The position numbers and the translations under genes were made by a program. This document shows, piece after piece, positions 42,526 to 51,064 of a DNA stretch of 64,000 nucleotides; position 1 is the first letter of the stretch; the number at the start of each line of letters is the position of its first letter. The stretch is taken from the NCBI RefSeq assembly GCF_021183625.1, contig NZ_CP089214.1, positions 6,510,001 through 6,574,000 of the forward strand, in the 5' to 3' direction. Under the pieces are notes generated by a model that had not been told where the DNA came from, did no database searches, and was given only the letters and a program-made list of their open reading frames with translations. Source of the stretch: Nocardia asteroides (GTDB lineage: Bacteria > Actinomycetota > Actinomycetes > Mycobacteriales > Mycobacteriaceae).

Positions 42526-43634
42526 GCGCTGTCCTGGTCGCGCCGCGGCGCACCCCGATCGGCAATGCCGGGCACGGGTTCGCCGGGCGCACCGTCACCG
42601 AGCTGGCCGCGCCGGTGCTGCGCGAGGTCGCGACGGTGGTGCGCGGGGCGGGGATCACCGCCGAGATCGACGACGTTGTACTCGGCAACTGCCTCGGCCC
42701 CGGCGGCGACCCGGCGCGGATCGCTGCGCTCGCGGCCGGGCTCGGCACCGCCGTCCCCGGCGTCACCGTCGACCGGCAGTGCGGCTCCGGGCTGGATGCC
42801 GTCATGCAGGCCGCGCTGCGCGTCGAGTCCGGCGCCGACACCCTGATCCTGGCCGGTGGGGTCGAGTCCGCGAGCACCGCGCCGCTGCGGTTCTGGCCGG
42901 GAGCGGAGCCGGTCCGCTACACCCGCGCCCCGTTCGCCCCGCCCGGCTTCCCCGATCCCGACATGGGCCCGGCCGCCGACGCGCTCGCCGCGGCCCGCGG
43001 CATCTCCCGCGACCGGCAGGACGCCTACGCCCTGCGTTCGCACACCCGCGCCGCCGCCGCCGACTTCACCGCCGAGATCGTCCCGGTAGCCGGTGTCGAG
43101 CGGGACGAGCGCATCCGCGCCGGGCTCACCGCGGTCAGGTTGGCCCGGCTGCGGCCGAGCTTCGGCGCCGGCGGCACCGCCACGGCGGGCAACTCCTGCG
43201 GCATCTCCGACGGCGCCGCCGCGCTCGCGGTCCTGGACGAGGCGGACGCCGCGGGGCTGCCCGCGCTCCGGGTGCGCGGCGCCGCGGTCGCAGGCTCGGA
43301 CCCGGCGCTGCCCGGGCTCGGCCCGGTCCCCGCGATCAGGAAGCTGCTGCGCCGCACCGGCGTCGGAGCCGGGGAGATCGGCATCGTGGAGATCACCGAG
43401 GCGTTCGCCTCGGTGGTGCTCGCGGTCGCCGACGAGCTCGGGCTGGACGAGGAGCGGCTCTGTCCGGAGGGCGGCGCCATCGCCATGGGCCACCCGTGGG
43501 GCGCCTCCGGTGCGGTGCTGCTGGTCCGGCTGGCGAGCCAGATGCTCCGCCCGGGCGGCCCCGCGCTCGGCCTCGCCGCCTGCGCCATCGGCGGCGGGCA
43601 GGGAATCGCGCTGCTGGTGGAGCGGGTGGCATGA
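42522..43634 (+). CDS. Thiolase-family protein in the biotin operon
   Basis: A 370-residue thiolase. The nucleophile Cys is in VTVDRQCGSGLDAVMQAA, the His in AMGHPWGASGAVLL and the second Cys in LAACAIGGGQGIALL. The usual NEAFA motif reads TEAFA here (VEITEAFASVV), an exchange at a conserved oxyanion-hole Asn. It should cleave 3-ketoacyl-CoA or condense acyl-CoAs, if the altered motif still allows catalysis. It overlaps the upstream ligase by 4 bp and precedes bioM by 16 bp. Confidence 0.85.
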   Translation: MSAVLVAPRRTPIGNAGHGFAGRTVTELAAPVLREVATVVRGAGITAEIDDVVLGNCLGPGGDPARIAALAAGLGTAVPGVTVDRQCGSGLDAVMQAALRVESGADTLILAGGVESASTAPLRFWPGAEPVRYTRAPFAPPGFPDPDMGPAADALAAARGISRDRQDAYALRSHTRAAAADFTAEIVPVAGVERDERIRAGLTAVRLARLRPSFGAGGTATAGNSCGISDGAAALAVLDEADAAGLPALRVRGAAVAGSDPALPGLGPVPAIRKLLRRTGVGAGEIGIVEITEAFASVVLAVADELGLDEERLCPEGGAIAMGHPWGASGAVLLVRLASQMLRPGGPALGLAACAIGGGQGIALLVERVA

Positions 43635-43650
43635 GCGCAGAGGGCGCAGC

Positions 43651-44331
43651 GTGAGCGAGATCGTTTTCACCGGGGTGCGGCACGGTTACGGTGAGCGCGC
43701 CGTGCTGCGCGGCATCGACCTGCGGCTTACCGAGCGGCGGATCGGGGTGATCGGCGCGAACGGGTCGGGCAAGTCGACGCTGGCCAGGATGATCAACGGG
43801 CTGCTCACCCCGAACGCGGGCACCGTCACCGTCGACGGGGTGGACGTGGCGCGCAGGGGCGGGCAGGTGCGGCGCCGGGTCGGCTTCGTCTTCACCGACC
43901 CGGACACCCAGATCGTCATGCCGACGGTCGCCGAGGACCTCGCCTTCTCGCTGCGCCGCAGCGGGCTCGGCAAGGCGGAGGTCGCCGAGCGGGTGCGCGA
44001 GATCCTGGTCCGGTTCGGGCTGCACGAGCACGGCGACCATCCCTCGCACCTGCTCTCCGGCGGGCAGAAGCAGCTGCTCGCGCTCGGCGCGGTGCTCATC
44101 CGCCGCCCGGAGGTGATCGTCGCCGACGAGCCGACCACCCTGCTCGACCTGCGCAACACCGGGATCGTCGCCGCCGCCCTGGACTCGGTGGACCAGCAGG
44201 TCATCGTGGTGACCCACCAGCTCTCGCTGCTCACCGGCTTCGACCGGGTGGTGGTGATCGACGAGGGCGCGGTGGCGTTCGACGGCCCGCCGGAGGCCGC
44301 GATCCCGGCCTATCGGGAGCTGATCGGATGA
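43651..44331 (+). CDS. bioM: Biotin ECF transporter ATPase
   Basis: A 226-residue ABC ATPase. Walker A GANGSGKSTL, Q-loop region VGFVFTDPDTQIVMPTVAEDL (the DPDxQ form is typical of ECF ATPases), signature HLLSGGQKQLL, Walker B VIVADEP and switch His in VTHQLS. Together with bioN downstream and bioY upstream it forms the biotin importer. Start GTG 43651; stop overlaps the bioN start. Confidence 0.92.
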   Translation: MSEIVFTGVRHGYGERAVLRGIDLRLTERRIGVIGANGSGKSTLARMINGLLTPNAGTVTVDGVDVARRGGQVRRRVGFVFTDPDTQIVMPTVAEDLAFSLRRSGLGKAEVAERVREILVRFGLHEHGDHPSHLLSGGQKQLLALGAVLIRRPEVIVADEPTTLLDLRNTGIVAAALDSVDQQVIVVTHQLSLLTGFDRVVVIDEGAVAFDGPPEAAIPAYRELIG

Positions 44332-44930
44332 TCGGGCTCTACCGGCCGGGCACCTCCCCGCTGCACCGGCTGCCCGCCGGGGTGAAGCTGGTGCTGCTGC
44401 TGGTGAGCATCGTCGCGGCCACCGTTCTCGTGCGGACGCCGCTACAGGTCGCCGTGGCGGGGGCGCTGGTGGCGGCGCTGTACGCGGTGGCGCGGATTCC
44501 GGTGCGGGTGGCGCTGGCGCAGCTGCGGCCGGTGTTCTGGATGCTGCTGCTGATCGCGGTGTTCCAGGTGCTCATCACCTCGCCCGCGCGGGCCGCCGTG
44601 GTCTGCGGGGTGCTGCTGGTCTCGGTGGCGCTGGCCGCGCTGGTCACGCTGACCACGCGGGTGACCGCCGTGCTGGACGCGGTGACCCGCGGGCTCGCGC
44701 CGCTGCACCGGGTCGGGGTGGACACCGAGCGGCTCGGGCTGCTGCTCGCGCTCGCCATCCGGTGCGTGCCGCTGCTCGCCGGGATCGTGCACGACGTCGC
44801 CGAGGCGCGGCGGGCGCGCGGGTTGCAGTGGTCGATGACCGCGCTGGTGACGCCGGTGCTGGTGCGCGCGCTGCGCACCGCCGACGCCTTGGGGGAGGCG
44901 CTCGTCGCGCGCGGGGTCGACGATGACTGA
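44328..44930 (+). CDS. bioN: Biotin ECF transporter transmembrane coupling subunit
   Basis: A 200-residue EcfT-type membrane protein. It begins GLYRPGTSPLHRLPAGVKLVLLLV, the family N-terminus, and carries the coupling helix signature EARRARG near residue 160 that contacts the ATPase. It overlaps bioM by 4 bp and the next ligase gene by 8 bp. The T component couples ATP hydrolysis by BioM to biotin release by BioY. Confidence 0.92.
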   Translation: MIGLYRPGTSPLHRLPAGVKLVLLLVSIVAATVLVRTPLQVAVAGALVAALYAVARIPVRVALAQLRPVFWMLLLIAVFQVLITSPARAAVVCGVLLVSVALAALVTLTTRVTAVLDAVTRGLAPLHRVGVDTERLGLLLALAIRCVPLLAGIVHDVAEARRARGLQWSMTALVTPVLVRALRTADALGEALVARGVDDD

Positions 44931-46311
44931 GCTGCTCGCCGCGCGGATCTTCCTGGCGGGGGCGGTGCGGCCGGACGCGGTCGCGGTGCGCGGCGCGGGG
45001 GAGGAGGTGGTGTTCCGTGAATTCCTGCACCGGGTGCGGAGTTTCTCGAACGCAGTCTCCGGGATGCGGCGGGTGGCGGTGCTGCCCACCTCGGATGTGG
45101 AGTCGCTGGTCGCCGTCGTCGGCGCGATGCACGCGGGCGTGAGCGTCGTCCTCCTGCACCGCCACCTCCCCCCGGCCCACCTCGCCCACGCGCTCGCCCT
45201 CGCGCAGCCCGGTGCCCTCGTCGCCGCGACCTCCCAGCACCGCCGCCTCCGGCGGATGGGCTTCGACGGAGAAATCCACACCGCCGCCTCGCTACCCGAG
45301 CAGACCTCGCCCCCCGGCAGCCCGGTCACCCCGGAGACCGAACTCCTCGTCGGCCTCACCTCCGGCACCACCGGCACCCCCAAACTCTTCGTCCGCGACC
45401 AGCGCTCCTGGTCCACCACGCTCGACCGCTCCGACAGCACCTTCCCCATCGCCCCCGGCGACACCGTCGCCACCCCGGGCGCCCTCGACCACACCCACTT
45501 CCTCTACGGCGCCCTGCACGCCCTCACCCGCGGCGCCACCGCGGACCTGCGCCCGGCGCTCACCGCGCTGGAAGCGGGCGCGACCCACCTGTACACCGTC
45601 CCCGCCATCGCCGTCGACATCGTGCGCTCCGGCAGCGGCCCCTTCCCGGCCGTCCGCCGGGTTCTCTCCTCGGCCGCCCGCTGGTCCCGCACCGCCCGCG
45701 CGGCCCTGCGGAGCGTCCTCCCGAACGCCGAGATCACCCACTTCTACGGCGCCTCCGAACTCAGCTTCGTCGCCGCCGACCACGGCCTCGGCGCCCCGGA
45801 CGACACCGCCGCGGGCGAACTCTTCGACGGCGTCGACGCCGAGATCCGCGACGGCCTCGTGCACATCCGCAGCGACATGCTCTTCACCGGCTACCTCACC
45901 GAGCACGGCATCACCGGCGGCCCGGACAACGGCTGGTGCACCGTCGGCGACCGCGGCGCGCTGCACGGCCGCCACCTGCACCTGCACGGCCGCGCGAGCG
46001 AGATGCTGATCCGCGGCGGCCTCAATGTCGAACCGGCCGAGGTCGAGTCGGCGCTCACCGCACTGCCCGGCGTGCTGGCGGCCGCCTGCGTCGCCCTGCC
46101 CGACCCGCGCATGGGCGAGGTCCCCGCCGCCGCCATCGTGGTCACCGCGGCCGCCCCCGCCGCGGCCGAGCTCCGCGCCCGCCTCCGCGAAACCCTCCCG
46201 GCACCGGCCGTTCCGGTCCGCATCCTGCGCCTCCCCGCCCTCCCGCGCACCCCGCGCGGCAAGGTCGACCGCGCCGCCGTCCGCGTCCTGCTGGCCGCCG
46301 CGCTCGAATGA
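44923..46311 (+). CDS. AMP-dependent acyl-CoA synthetase/ligase (second in operon)
   Basis: A 462-residue ANL-superfamily enzyme. P-loop GLTSGTTGTPKLFVRDQRSW, A5-like THFYGASELSFVAADHG, A7-like WCTVGDRGALHGRHLHLHGRASEMLIRGGLNVEP and C-terminal Lys in LPRTPRGKVDRAAVR are all intact. It is distinct in sequence from the shorter ligase upstream. Overlap with bioN puts it in the same operon. Substrate unknown; a carboxylic acid linked to biotin synthesis or salvage is plausible. Confidence 0.82.
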   Translation: MTELLAARIFLAGAVRPDAVAVRGAGEEVVFREFLHRVRSFSNAVSGMRRVAVLPTSDVESLVAVVGAMHAGVSVVLLHRHLPPAHLAHALALAQPGALVAATSQHRRLRRMGFDGEIHTAASLPEQTSPPGSPVTPETELLVGLTSGTTGTPKLFVRDQRSWSTTLDRSDSTFPIAPGDTVATPGALDHTHFLYGALHALTRGATADLRPALTALEAGATHLYTVPAIAVDIVRSGSGPFPAVRRVLSSAARWSRTARAALRSVLPNAEITHFYGASELSFVAADHGLGAPDDTAAGELFDGVDAEIRDGLVHIRSDMLFTGYLTEHGITGGPDNGWCTVGDRGALHGRHLHLHGRASEMLIRGGLNVEPAEVESALTALPGVLAAACVALPDPRMGEVPAAAIVVTAAAPAAAELRARLRETLPAPAVPVRILRLPALPRTPRGKVDRAAVRVLLAAALE

Positions 46312-46364
46312 ACGCGGCACGCGGTAGTTTCGTTCTCGGGAACCGTCACGAGAAGGAGACGACA

Positions 46365-46511
46365 GTGAAAACCAGACTCAACTGCCCCTGCGGCGAGACC
46401 ATCGCGGGAACCGACGAGGACGAGCTGGTGACCAAGACCCAGGTGCACCTGAAGGAGAACCACCCCGGCCACGAGTACTCCAGGGAAGAGATCCTCTTCA
46501 TCGCGTACTGA
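46365..46511 (+). CDS. DUF1059-type small protein
   Basis: A 48-residue protein of the DUF1059 type, translated from GTG 46365 after AGAAGGAG. It has the compact pattern LNCPCGETIAGTDEDELV, a KTQVHLKENHP helix and a C-terminal REEILFIAY. Cys-x-Cys and His residues could bind a metal. It follows the ligase gene by 53 bp and may be separate from the biotin operon. Function unknown. Confidence 0.75.
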   Translation: MKTRLNCPCGETIAGTDEDELVTKTQVHLKENHPGHEYSREEILFIAY

Positions 46512-46616
46512 CCGAGGCCGCCGCGTGCCCCGCTCCGCCGCGCATTTCGCCGCACCGAAAGGTGGTACCGCCGTACTATGACGCGGCACCCGGCGTGGTG
46601 TGCGGCGGAGAGGGGT

Positions 46617-47129
46617 ATGTGCGTGAGGTCGAGACTGTTGGCGATCGTGGCGGGCGCGGCCGTTCTGCTGACCGGCTGCGGCAGCTCCGCATCCGACCCG
46701 GCGCTGGTGAGTTCGCCGACCCCCGCGCTCGGCGGCGGCTTCGGCGGGATCCCGGCCGCGGGCACGCACGACCCCGGGGACGTGGTCACCGACCCGGCGT
46801 CCGGGCTGCGCATCGCCATCACCAGGGTGGAGGCGGTCTCCAGCATCTCCGGCACCGTCACCGTGCTGCACTTCCGCTTCGAGAACCCGGGGCGCGACCC
46901 GCTGCCCGCGCGCGGCTGGACCGCCCCGGTGCTCACCTACGGCCCGTCGGACATGCCCGCCGCGCACGTGGTCTCGGTCTCCGAGGGGTACGGCGCCGAG
47001 GTGCCCGGCGCACTCGCGCCGGGCACCGGCCAGGAATTGAAGCACGCCTACCGGGTGAACCGGGCCGATCTGACGTCGGCCCGGGTGAGCGCAGGCGCCG
47101 TGACCTGGGACGGCGACTTCACCCGCTGA
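46617..47129 (+). CDS. Putative lipoprotein
   Basis: A 170-residue secreted lipoprotein. A signal peptide (SRLLAIVAGAAVLLTGC) ends in lipobox LTGC. The mature part is a beta-rich immunoglobulin-like domain recalling DUF4352: LRIAITRVEAVSSISGTVTVLHFRFENPGRDPLPARGW and TGQELKHAYRVNRADL. ATG 46617 follows GAGAGGGG; an upstream in-frame ATG (46578) lacks a ribosome-binding site. It converges on the cholesterol oxidase gene with 7 bp between. Confidence 0.78.
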   Translation: MCVRSRLLAIVAGAAVLLTGCGSSASDPALVSSPTPALGGGFGGIPAAGTHDPGDVVTDPASGLRIAITRVEAVSSISGTVTVLHFRFENPGRDPLPARGWTAPVLTYGPSDMPAAHVVSVSEGYGAEVPGALAPGTGQELKHAYRVNRADLTSARVSAGAVTWDGDFTR

Positions 47130-47136
47130 CCGCGCC

Positions 47137-48726
47137 TCAGATGACGCTGCCGACGTCCTGCGCGACCAGGTTGTCCAGCGCCCGCTCGGCGACGGCCGCG
47201 ATGGTCATCGACGGGTTGCAGGCGGCGGTGTTGCCCGGCATCAGCGCGCCGTCGAGCACGTAGAGCCCGCGCTGACCGAGCACCCGGCCGTTCAGGTCGC
47301 AGACCGAACCCATGCTCGCCCCGCCGAGCGGGTGCCAGGTGGACGGGAAGACCAGGTTGGTGTCGATCAGCAGGCCGTCCGGCCCGGCGATCTTCTGCGC
47401 GGCCGGGCCGATGTGCCCGGTCTGCACCACACTGTCGCCCTCGTGCGGCCAGCGCAGCACCGCGTCGTCCTTGGCGCTGTCGTAGACGAATCGGCCGCGC
47501 CCGGCGCTCGCGCCGTAGCCGACCATCACGGTGCTCTGCGCATTGAGCGAGAGCGGCGGGATGGAGGCCTGGATGAGGGTGTGCGCGTGCTGCGGGTCGG
47601 CCCAGTTCTTGCTTCCGAAGACCACCGGGCCGCCCTGCGGCGCCCCGAATTCCGCGGAGGGGTCGGTCCACAGGTAGATCCGGTCGGCATTGCTGCCCCA
47701 GTTGCCGCCGAGCTCGTCCGGCAGGTCCGGGATCAGCCCCTTGGCGCCTGCCCGCATGAGCAGCCGGGTGGTGTTCATGGTGCCCGCCGCCATGATCAGC
47801 GTGGTGGTGGTCAGGATCTTCTGCTCCTGCACCGCGCCGGTGCTGTCCAGGCGCTGCACGTGCACGGTCCAGCGGCCGTCGCTCGCCCGCTCGACCTCGG
47901 TGACCTCGTGCAGCGTCCGCACGTCGACCAGCCCGGTGGCCTCGGCCTGGGCGATGTAGGTGACGTCGACGGTGTGCTTGCCGCCGTTGTTCACGCCCAT
48001 CGCGCCGTCGCCGTTGGTGTAGGAGGGCTTCATCTCGCCGCGGTGCTCGGCCATCGCGAAGTCCCAGTCGATCGGCATCGGGATCTTCGACACCGGAAGC
48101 CCGGCGCGCGCGGCCCGCTCGGCGAAGACCCGGGCGGCGCGGTAGTTCTCGGTGGCGACGAGTTCGTCCGGCGCCACGGCCAGCCCGAGCATCTTCGCGA
48201 CCCGCGGGTAGTGCACCCGGTCCATCCGCGCCCAGTCCAGCTCCTGCGGGAACCAGGTGTTGAAGACCGCCTCGTCCGGCTGCAGCGACATGCCCTGGTA
48301 GACCAGCGAGCCGCCGCCGAGCCCGGCCGCGCAGAGCGCCGTCATGTTCTCGCCGACCACCGCCTCGACCAGGCCGGCGTACGGCTCGAAGAGCAGCGGG
48401 GTGCCGAACAGGTTCGGGCTGGAGCGGTACCAGAGCACCCGCTTGTCCAGGTTCGACGCCCGCGGGAAGGTCTCCGAGTTCGGGCCGGTCGGCCAGCGCA
48501 GGCCGCGCTCGAGCACGGTGACCGGCACCCCGGCCTGCGCGAGCCGCAGGGCGCTCACCCCGCCGCCGAACCCGGAGCCGACCACGACCACCCGGTGCTC
48601 TTCACGGGTGAGCGGCACGCCGTTCACCCGGGCGGCGATCGGAGCGGCTATGGACCCGGCGCCGGCGAGCACGGCGCCCGCGGCGACGGCCCCGGTCAAC
48701 AGCGACCGGCGCGAGATTGCTGACAT
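47137..48726 (-). CDS. Secreted cholesterol oxidase (GMC family)
   Basis: A 529-residue flavoenzyme matching the class I (non-covalent FAD) cholesterol oxidases of streptomycetes and rhodococci. A twin-arginine-like signal (SRRSLLTGAVAAGAVLAGA) opens the protein, then NGVPLTREEHRVVVVGSGFGGGVSALRLAQAG (FAD fold). CAAGLGGGSLVYQGMSLQPDE, TNGDGAMGVNNGGKHTVDVTY and the late TWHPLGGASMGSVCDLNGRVLG and NPSMTIAAVAERAL are characteristic. It converts cholesterol to cholest-4-en-3-one outside the membrane. A 20-bp palindrome lies just upstream. Confidence 0.9.
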   Translation of the reverse strand: MSAISRRSLLTGAVAAGAVLAGAGSIAAPIAARVNGVPLTREEHRVVVVGSGFGGGVSALRLAQAGVPVTVLERGLRWPTGPNSETFPRASNLDKRVLWYRSSPNLFGTPLLFEPYAGLVEAVVGENMTALCAAGLGGGSLVYQGMSLQPDEAVFNTWFPQELDWARMDRVHYPRVAKMLGLAVAPDELVATENYRAARVFAERAARAGLPVSKIPMPIDWDFAMAEHRGEMKPSYTNGDGAMGVNNGGKHTVDVTYIAQAEATGLVDVRTLHEVTEVERASDGRWTVHVQRLDSTGAVQEQKILTTTTLIMAAGTMNTTRLLMRAGAKGLIPDLPDELGGNWGSNADRIYLWTDPSAEFGAPQGGPVVFGSKNWADPQHAHTLIQASIPPLSLNAQSTVMVGYGASAGRGRFVYDSAKDDAVLRWPHEGDSVVQTGHIGPAAQKIAGPDGLLIDTNLVFPSTWHPLGGASMGSVCDLNGRVLGQRGLYVLDGALMPGNTAACNPSMTIAAVAERALDNLVAQDVGSVI

Positions 48727-48752
48727 GTCCCACCTTCGGGATGCGGAGTTGA

Positions 48753-48772
48753 ACCGGACAGTGTTGTCCGGT
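48753..48772. promoter_or_regulatory. Palindromic operator upstream of cholesterol oxidase
   Basis: ACCGGACA (48753-48760) and TGTCCGGT (48765-48772) form a perfect 8-bp inverted repeat with spacer GTGT, 27 bp before the cholesterol oxidase start. The size and position fit a TetR-type repressor site; no cognate regulator is adjacent. Confidence 0.65.
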
Positions 48773-48919
48773 AGCCGAAGTCTGGGCGAGCGCCCCTGTC
48801 GCGTCAATCGGACCGGCCGGCTGCCGATCGGCGGAGCCGCGCGGCGTGCGCGCGCCCGGCGATCACCGGCGGTGCGGCTGCGCAGGGCGGAACCCTCCGG
48901 AAAGCGTGCACGCGGGAAT

Positions 48920-48934
48920 GATAACCCGGTTATC
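48920..48934. promoter_or_regulatory. Short palindrome in the cholesterol oxidase upstream region
   Basis: GATAACC-C-GGTTATC is a 7-bp inverted repeat with one central base, about 195 bp upstream of the cholesterol oxidase and 35 bp past the phospholipase D-like gene stop. It could be a distal operator or part of an end-of-transcript hairpin; no T-run follows on the minus strand. Confidence 0.35.
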
Positions 48935-48968
48935 GTGAGGTTGACCGAAAAAGTGCAGAAACGTCTCG

Positions 48969-50156
48969 CTACAGGAAGCGGCGGATCGGCTGCACCGCGA
49001 ACTCCCTGGCCCGCTGCGCCACGGAGCGCCGCTTCCAGCGCCCCTCGCGGATCCGCGCGGACTTCGCGACGTCCTCGTCGAAGTGCCCGTCGAGGGTGGC
49101 GCAGAACTCCGGGTCGAGCACCGCGAGCATGACCTCCTCGTCGTGGTCGAGCGAGCGCCGGTTGAAGTTGGTCGAGCCGACCAGGCTGGCGATCCCGTCC
49201 ACCGTGATGATCTTGGCGTGCATCATCGTCGGCTGGTACTGGTGGATGACGACGCCGCACTCCAGCAGGTCCTCGTAGAAGTGCTGGCCGGCCAGCTGGC
49301 AGACGCGCTTGTCGGTGTGCGGGCCGGGCAGCAGGATCTCCACCTCCACCCCGCGCCGCGCGGCGGCGCAGAGCAGCTCGATGAAGTAGGCGTCCGGCGC
49401 GAAGTAGGCCGTCGCGAGCCGGAACCGGAGCTCGGCGGATTCGATCATCACCCGGAGCAGCGTCTGCATGTCCTGCCAGCCGACGCTGGCCGAGCCGCGC
49501 ACCACCTGGACGACGGCGTCGCCCTGCGGCCGCAGCTCGATGAAGCGGTCGTGCTCGTCGAAGAGCTCGTCGTGGCACTCGGCCCAGCCCTGCGCGAAGG
49601 CGGCCGCCATGCCGTCCACCGCCGGGCCGCGCACCTCGACGTGGGTGTCCCGCCACTCGTCCGCGGTGCGGGCGTCGCCGCACCACTCCTGGGCGATCCC
49701 GACGCCGCCGGTGAAGCCGATCTCCTCGTCCACCACCAGCACCTTCCGGTGGCAGCGGTGGTTCTGCTTGAACGGCGAGATGTAGACCGGCTTGCGGAAC
49801 CAGGCGATCCGCACCCCGGCGTCGGTCATCAGGTCGAGCAGGTCCTTCTCGATCAGCCTGCTGCCGAAGCCGTCGAGCAGCAGCCGCACCCTGACCCCCG
49901 CGCGCGCCCGCTCGGCCAGCGCGTGCGCGAACTGACCGGCGACATCGCCCTTCCAGTACACGAAGGTCATCATGTCGACGGTGTGCTCGGCCGCGCCGAT
50001 GCGCTCCAGCATGGCCGGGAAGATCTCGTCGCCGTTGCGCAGCGCGGTCAGCGCGTTGCCCTCGGAGGCGGCGATGCCGATCAGCCGCTCCAGCCTCCGC
50101 CGCAGCGCGACGGTGCGCTCGGCAGTGCCTGCGGGGGTCTTGGTGGCCTCGGACAT
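48969..50156 (-). CDS. Phospholipase D/cardiolipin synthase-like protein
   Basis: A 395-residue PLD-superfamily protein with two HxKxxxxD motifs, HRKVLVVD and HAKIITVD, each followed by the GG/GS-N segment (FTGGVGIAQEW and LVGSTNFNRRS). This arrangement is typical of cardiolipin synthases and related phosphatidyltransferases. There is no N-terminal membrane helix, so it is a soluble or peripherally bound form. It stands downstream of two roadblock-type genes on the same strand, separated by a hairpin. Confidence 0.85.
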   Translation of the reverse strand: MSEATKTPAGTAERTVALRRRLERLIGIAASEGNALTALRNGDEIFPAMLERIGAAEHTVDMMTFVYWKGDVAGQFAHALAERARAGVRVRLLLDGFGSRLIEKDLLDLMTDAGVRIAWFRKPVYISPFKQNHRCHRKVLVVDEEIGFTGGVGIAQEWCGDARTADEWRDTHVEVRGPAVDGMAAAFAQGWAECHDELFDEHDRFIELRPQGDAVVQVVRGSASVGWQDMQTLLRVMIESAELRFRLATAYFAPDAYFIELLCAAARRGVEVEILLPGPHTDKRVCQLAGQHFYEDLLECGVVIHQYQPTMMHAKIITVDGIASLVGSTNFNRRSLDHDEEVMLAVLDPEFCATLDGHFDEDVAKSARIREGRWKRRSVAQRAREFAVQPIRRFL

Positions 50157-50188
50157 GTTCGCTCCTTCGCCGGCACGCGCACGACCGA

Positions 50189-50216
50189 TACCCGCCCTGT
50201 CCGGCTCGGGCGGGTA
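50189..50216 (-). terminator. Hairpin between roadblock gene and PLD gene
   Basis: TACCCGCCC (50189-50197) and GGGCGGGTA (50208-50216) form a 9-bp stem with a 10-nt loop, 31 bp after the roadblock gene stop and 33 bp before the PLD gene start. It could be a terminator or an attenuator; no T-run is seen. Confidence 0.4.
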
Positions 50217-50247
50217 CCGATCGGTAACTGTAGTATCCCGGCCCCGG

Positions 50248-50667
50248 TCAGGCGTCGGGAGCCTGCAGAAGTGCCAGCACCCGCTTGGCCGCGGCGTTGA
50301 ACCGGCCCATCGTCACCGCCGGTCCGCCCGCCACCACCAGCAGCAATGTGGCGGAGATCGGGAACACCCCGACGCAGCCCCGCTCGGCCTCGAAGACCGA
50401 GGCGTGCAGCCTGCCCTGCCGCACCAGGTCGGTGAAGTGGTCGCCGATCCCGGAGGCGGCGGCCGCCATGGCCGAGCCGCGCGCGGCGATGGTGTCGGCG
50501 CCGGGCGGGCCGTCCGCGTCCCGGTTCGCCGCGATCACCAGGCCGTCCCGCGTGGTCATGATCGCGTGCGCGACGTCGTCGATCTCCTCCACCGCGCGCT
50601 GCAGCAGCTTCCCCGCCACCGCCGGGTCGCGCAGCGCGACCTCCACCCGTTCCACGGGTCGGCTCAT
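50248..50667 (-). CDS. Roadblock/LC7-type protein
   Basis: A 139-residue roadblock-like protein. The core reads AVEEIDDVAHAIMTTRDGLVIAANRDADG, DTIAARGSAMAAAASGIGDHFTDLV and ERGCVGVFPISATLLLVVAGG, the alternating helix-sheet pattern of the fold. Roadblock proteins in actinobacteria regulate small GTPases, often in conservons. It follows a second roadblock-type gene by 28 bp. No GTPase gene is nearby. Start 50667 is chosen from the family N-terminus. Confidence 0.75.
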   Translation of the reverse strand: MSRPVERVEVALRDPAVAGKLLQRAVEEIDDVAHAIMTTRDGLVIAANRDADGPPGADTIAARGSAMAAAASGIGDHFTDLVRQGRLHASVFEAERGCVGVFPISATLLLVVAGGPAVTMGRFNAAAKRVLALLQAPDA

Positions 50668-50695
50668 ACCGAGTCCTCCGCGGGTACCGACTCGC

Positions 50696-51064
50696 TCATA
50701 CCCGGACCGCCTGCTCGATGCGCCGCAGCTGGTGCCTGGCGAGCGCGAGGTTCGCGCGGCCGCGGTCCAGCGCCAGATAGAGGAAGAGCTCCTCACCGTC
50801 GGCATTGCGCAGCGGCATGATGATGTGGAACTGCTGGCCGAGCGTGACCAGGATGTCCTGCACCTCGTCGCCGAGCTGCAGCGCCTCGACGGCCCGCAGC
50901 TTGGCCCGCAGCACCTCGGTGTTCAGCGCGCCCGCCATGTCCAGGTCGAACATATTGTGCCCGCCCTGTTTGGCGAGCAGCATGCCGCTCCGGAGATCGA
51001 CCAGCGCGATCCCGATCGCGCCGTCCACGCTCATTCCGTCGCGCAGCGCTTCTTCCAGCTTCAT
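50696..51064 (-). CDS. Second roadblock-like protein
   Basis: A 122-residue protein with a similar helix-sheet pattern: MKLEEALRDGMSVDGAIGIALVDLRSGMLLAKQGGH, DMAGALNTEVLRAKLRAVEALQLGDEVQDILVTLGQQFHIIMPL and LFLYLALDRGRANLALARHQLRRIE. It is probably a partner of the adjacent roadblock protein, perhaps as a heterodimer that acts on a GTPase encoded elsewhere. It is divergent from a membrane protein gene across a 536-bp gap. Confidence 0.62.
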   Translation of the reverse strand: MKLEEALRDGMSVDGAIGIALVDLRSGMLLAKQGGHNMFDLDMAGALNTEVLRAKLRAVEALQLGDEVQDILVTLGQQFHIIMPLRNADGEELFLYLALDRGRANLALARHQLRRIEQAVRV

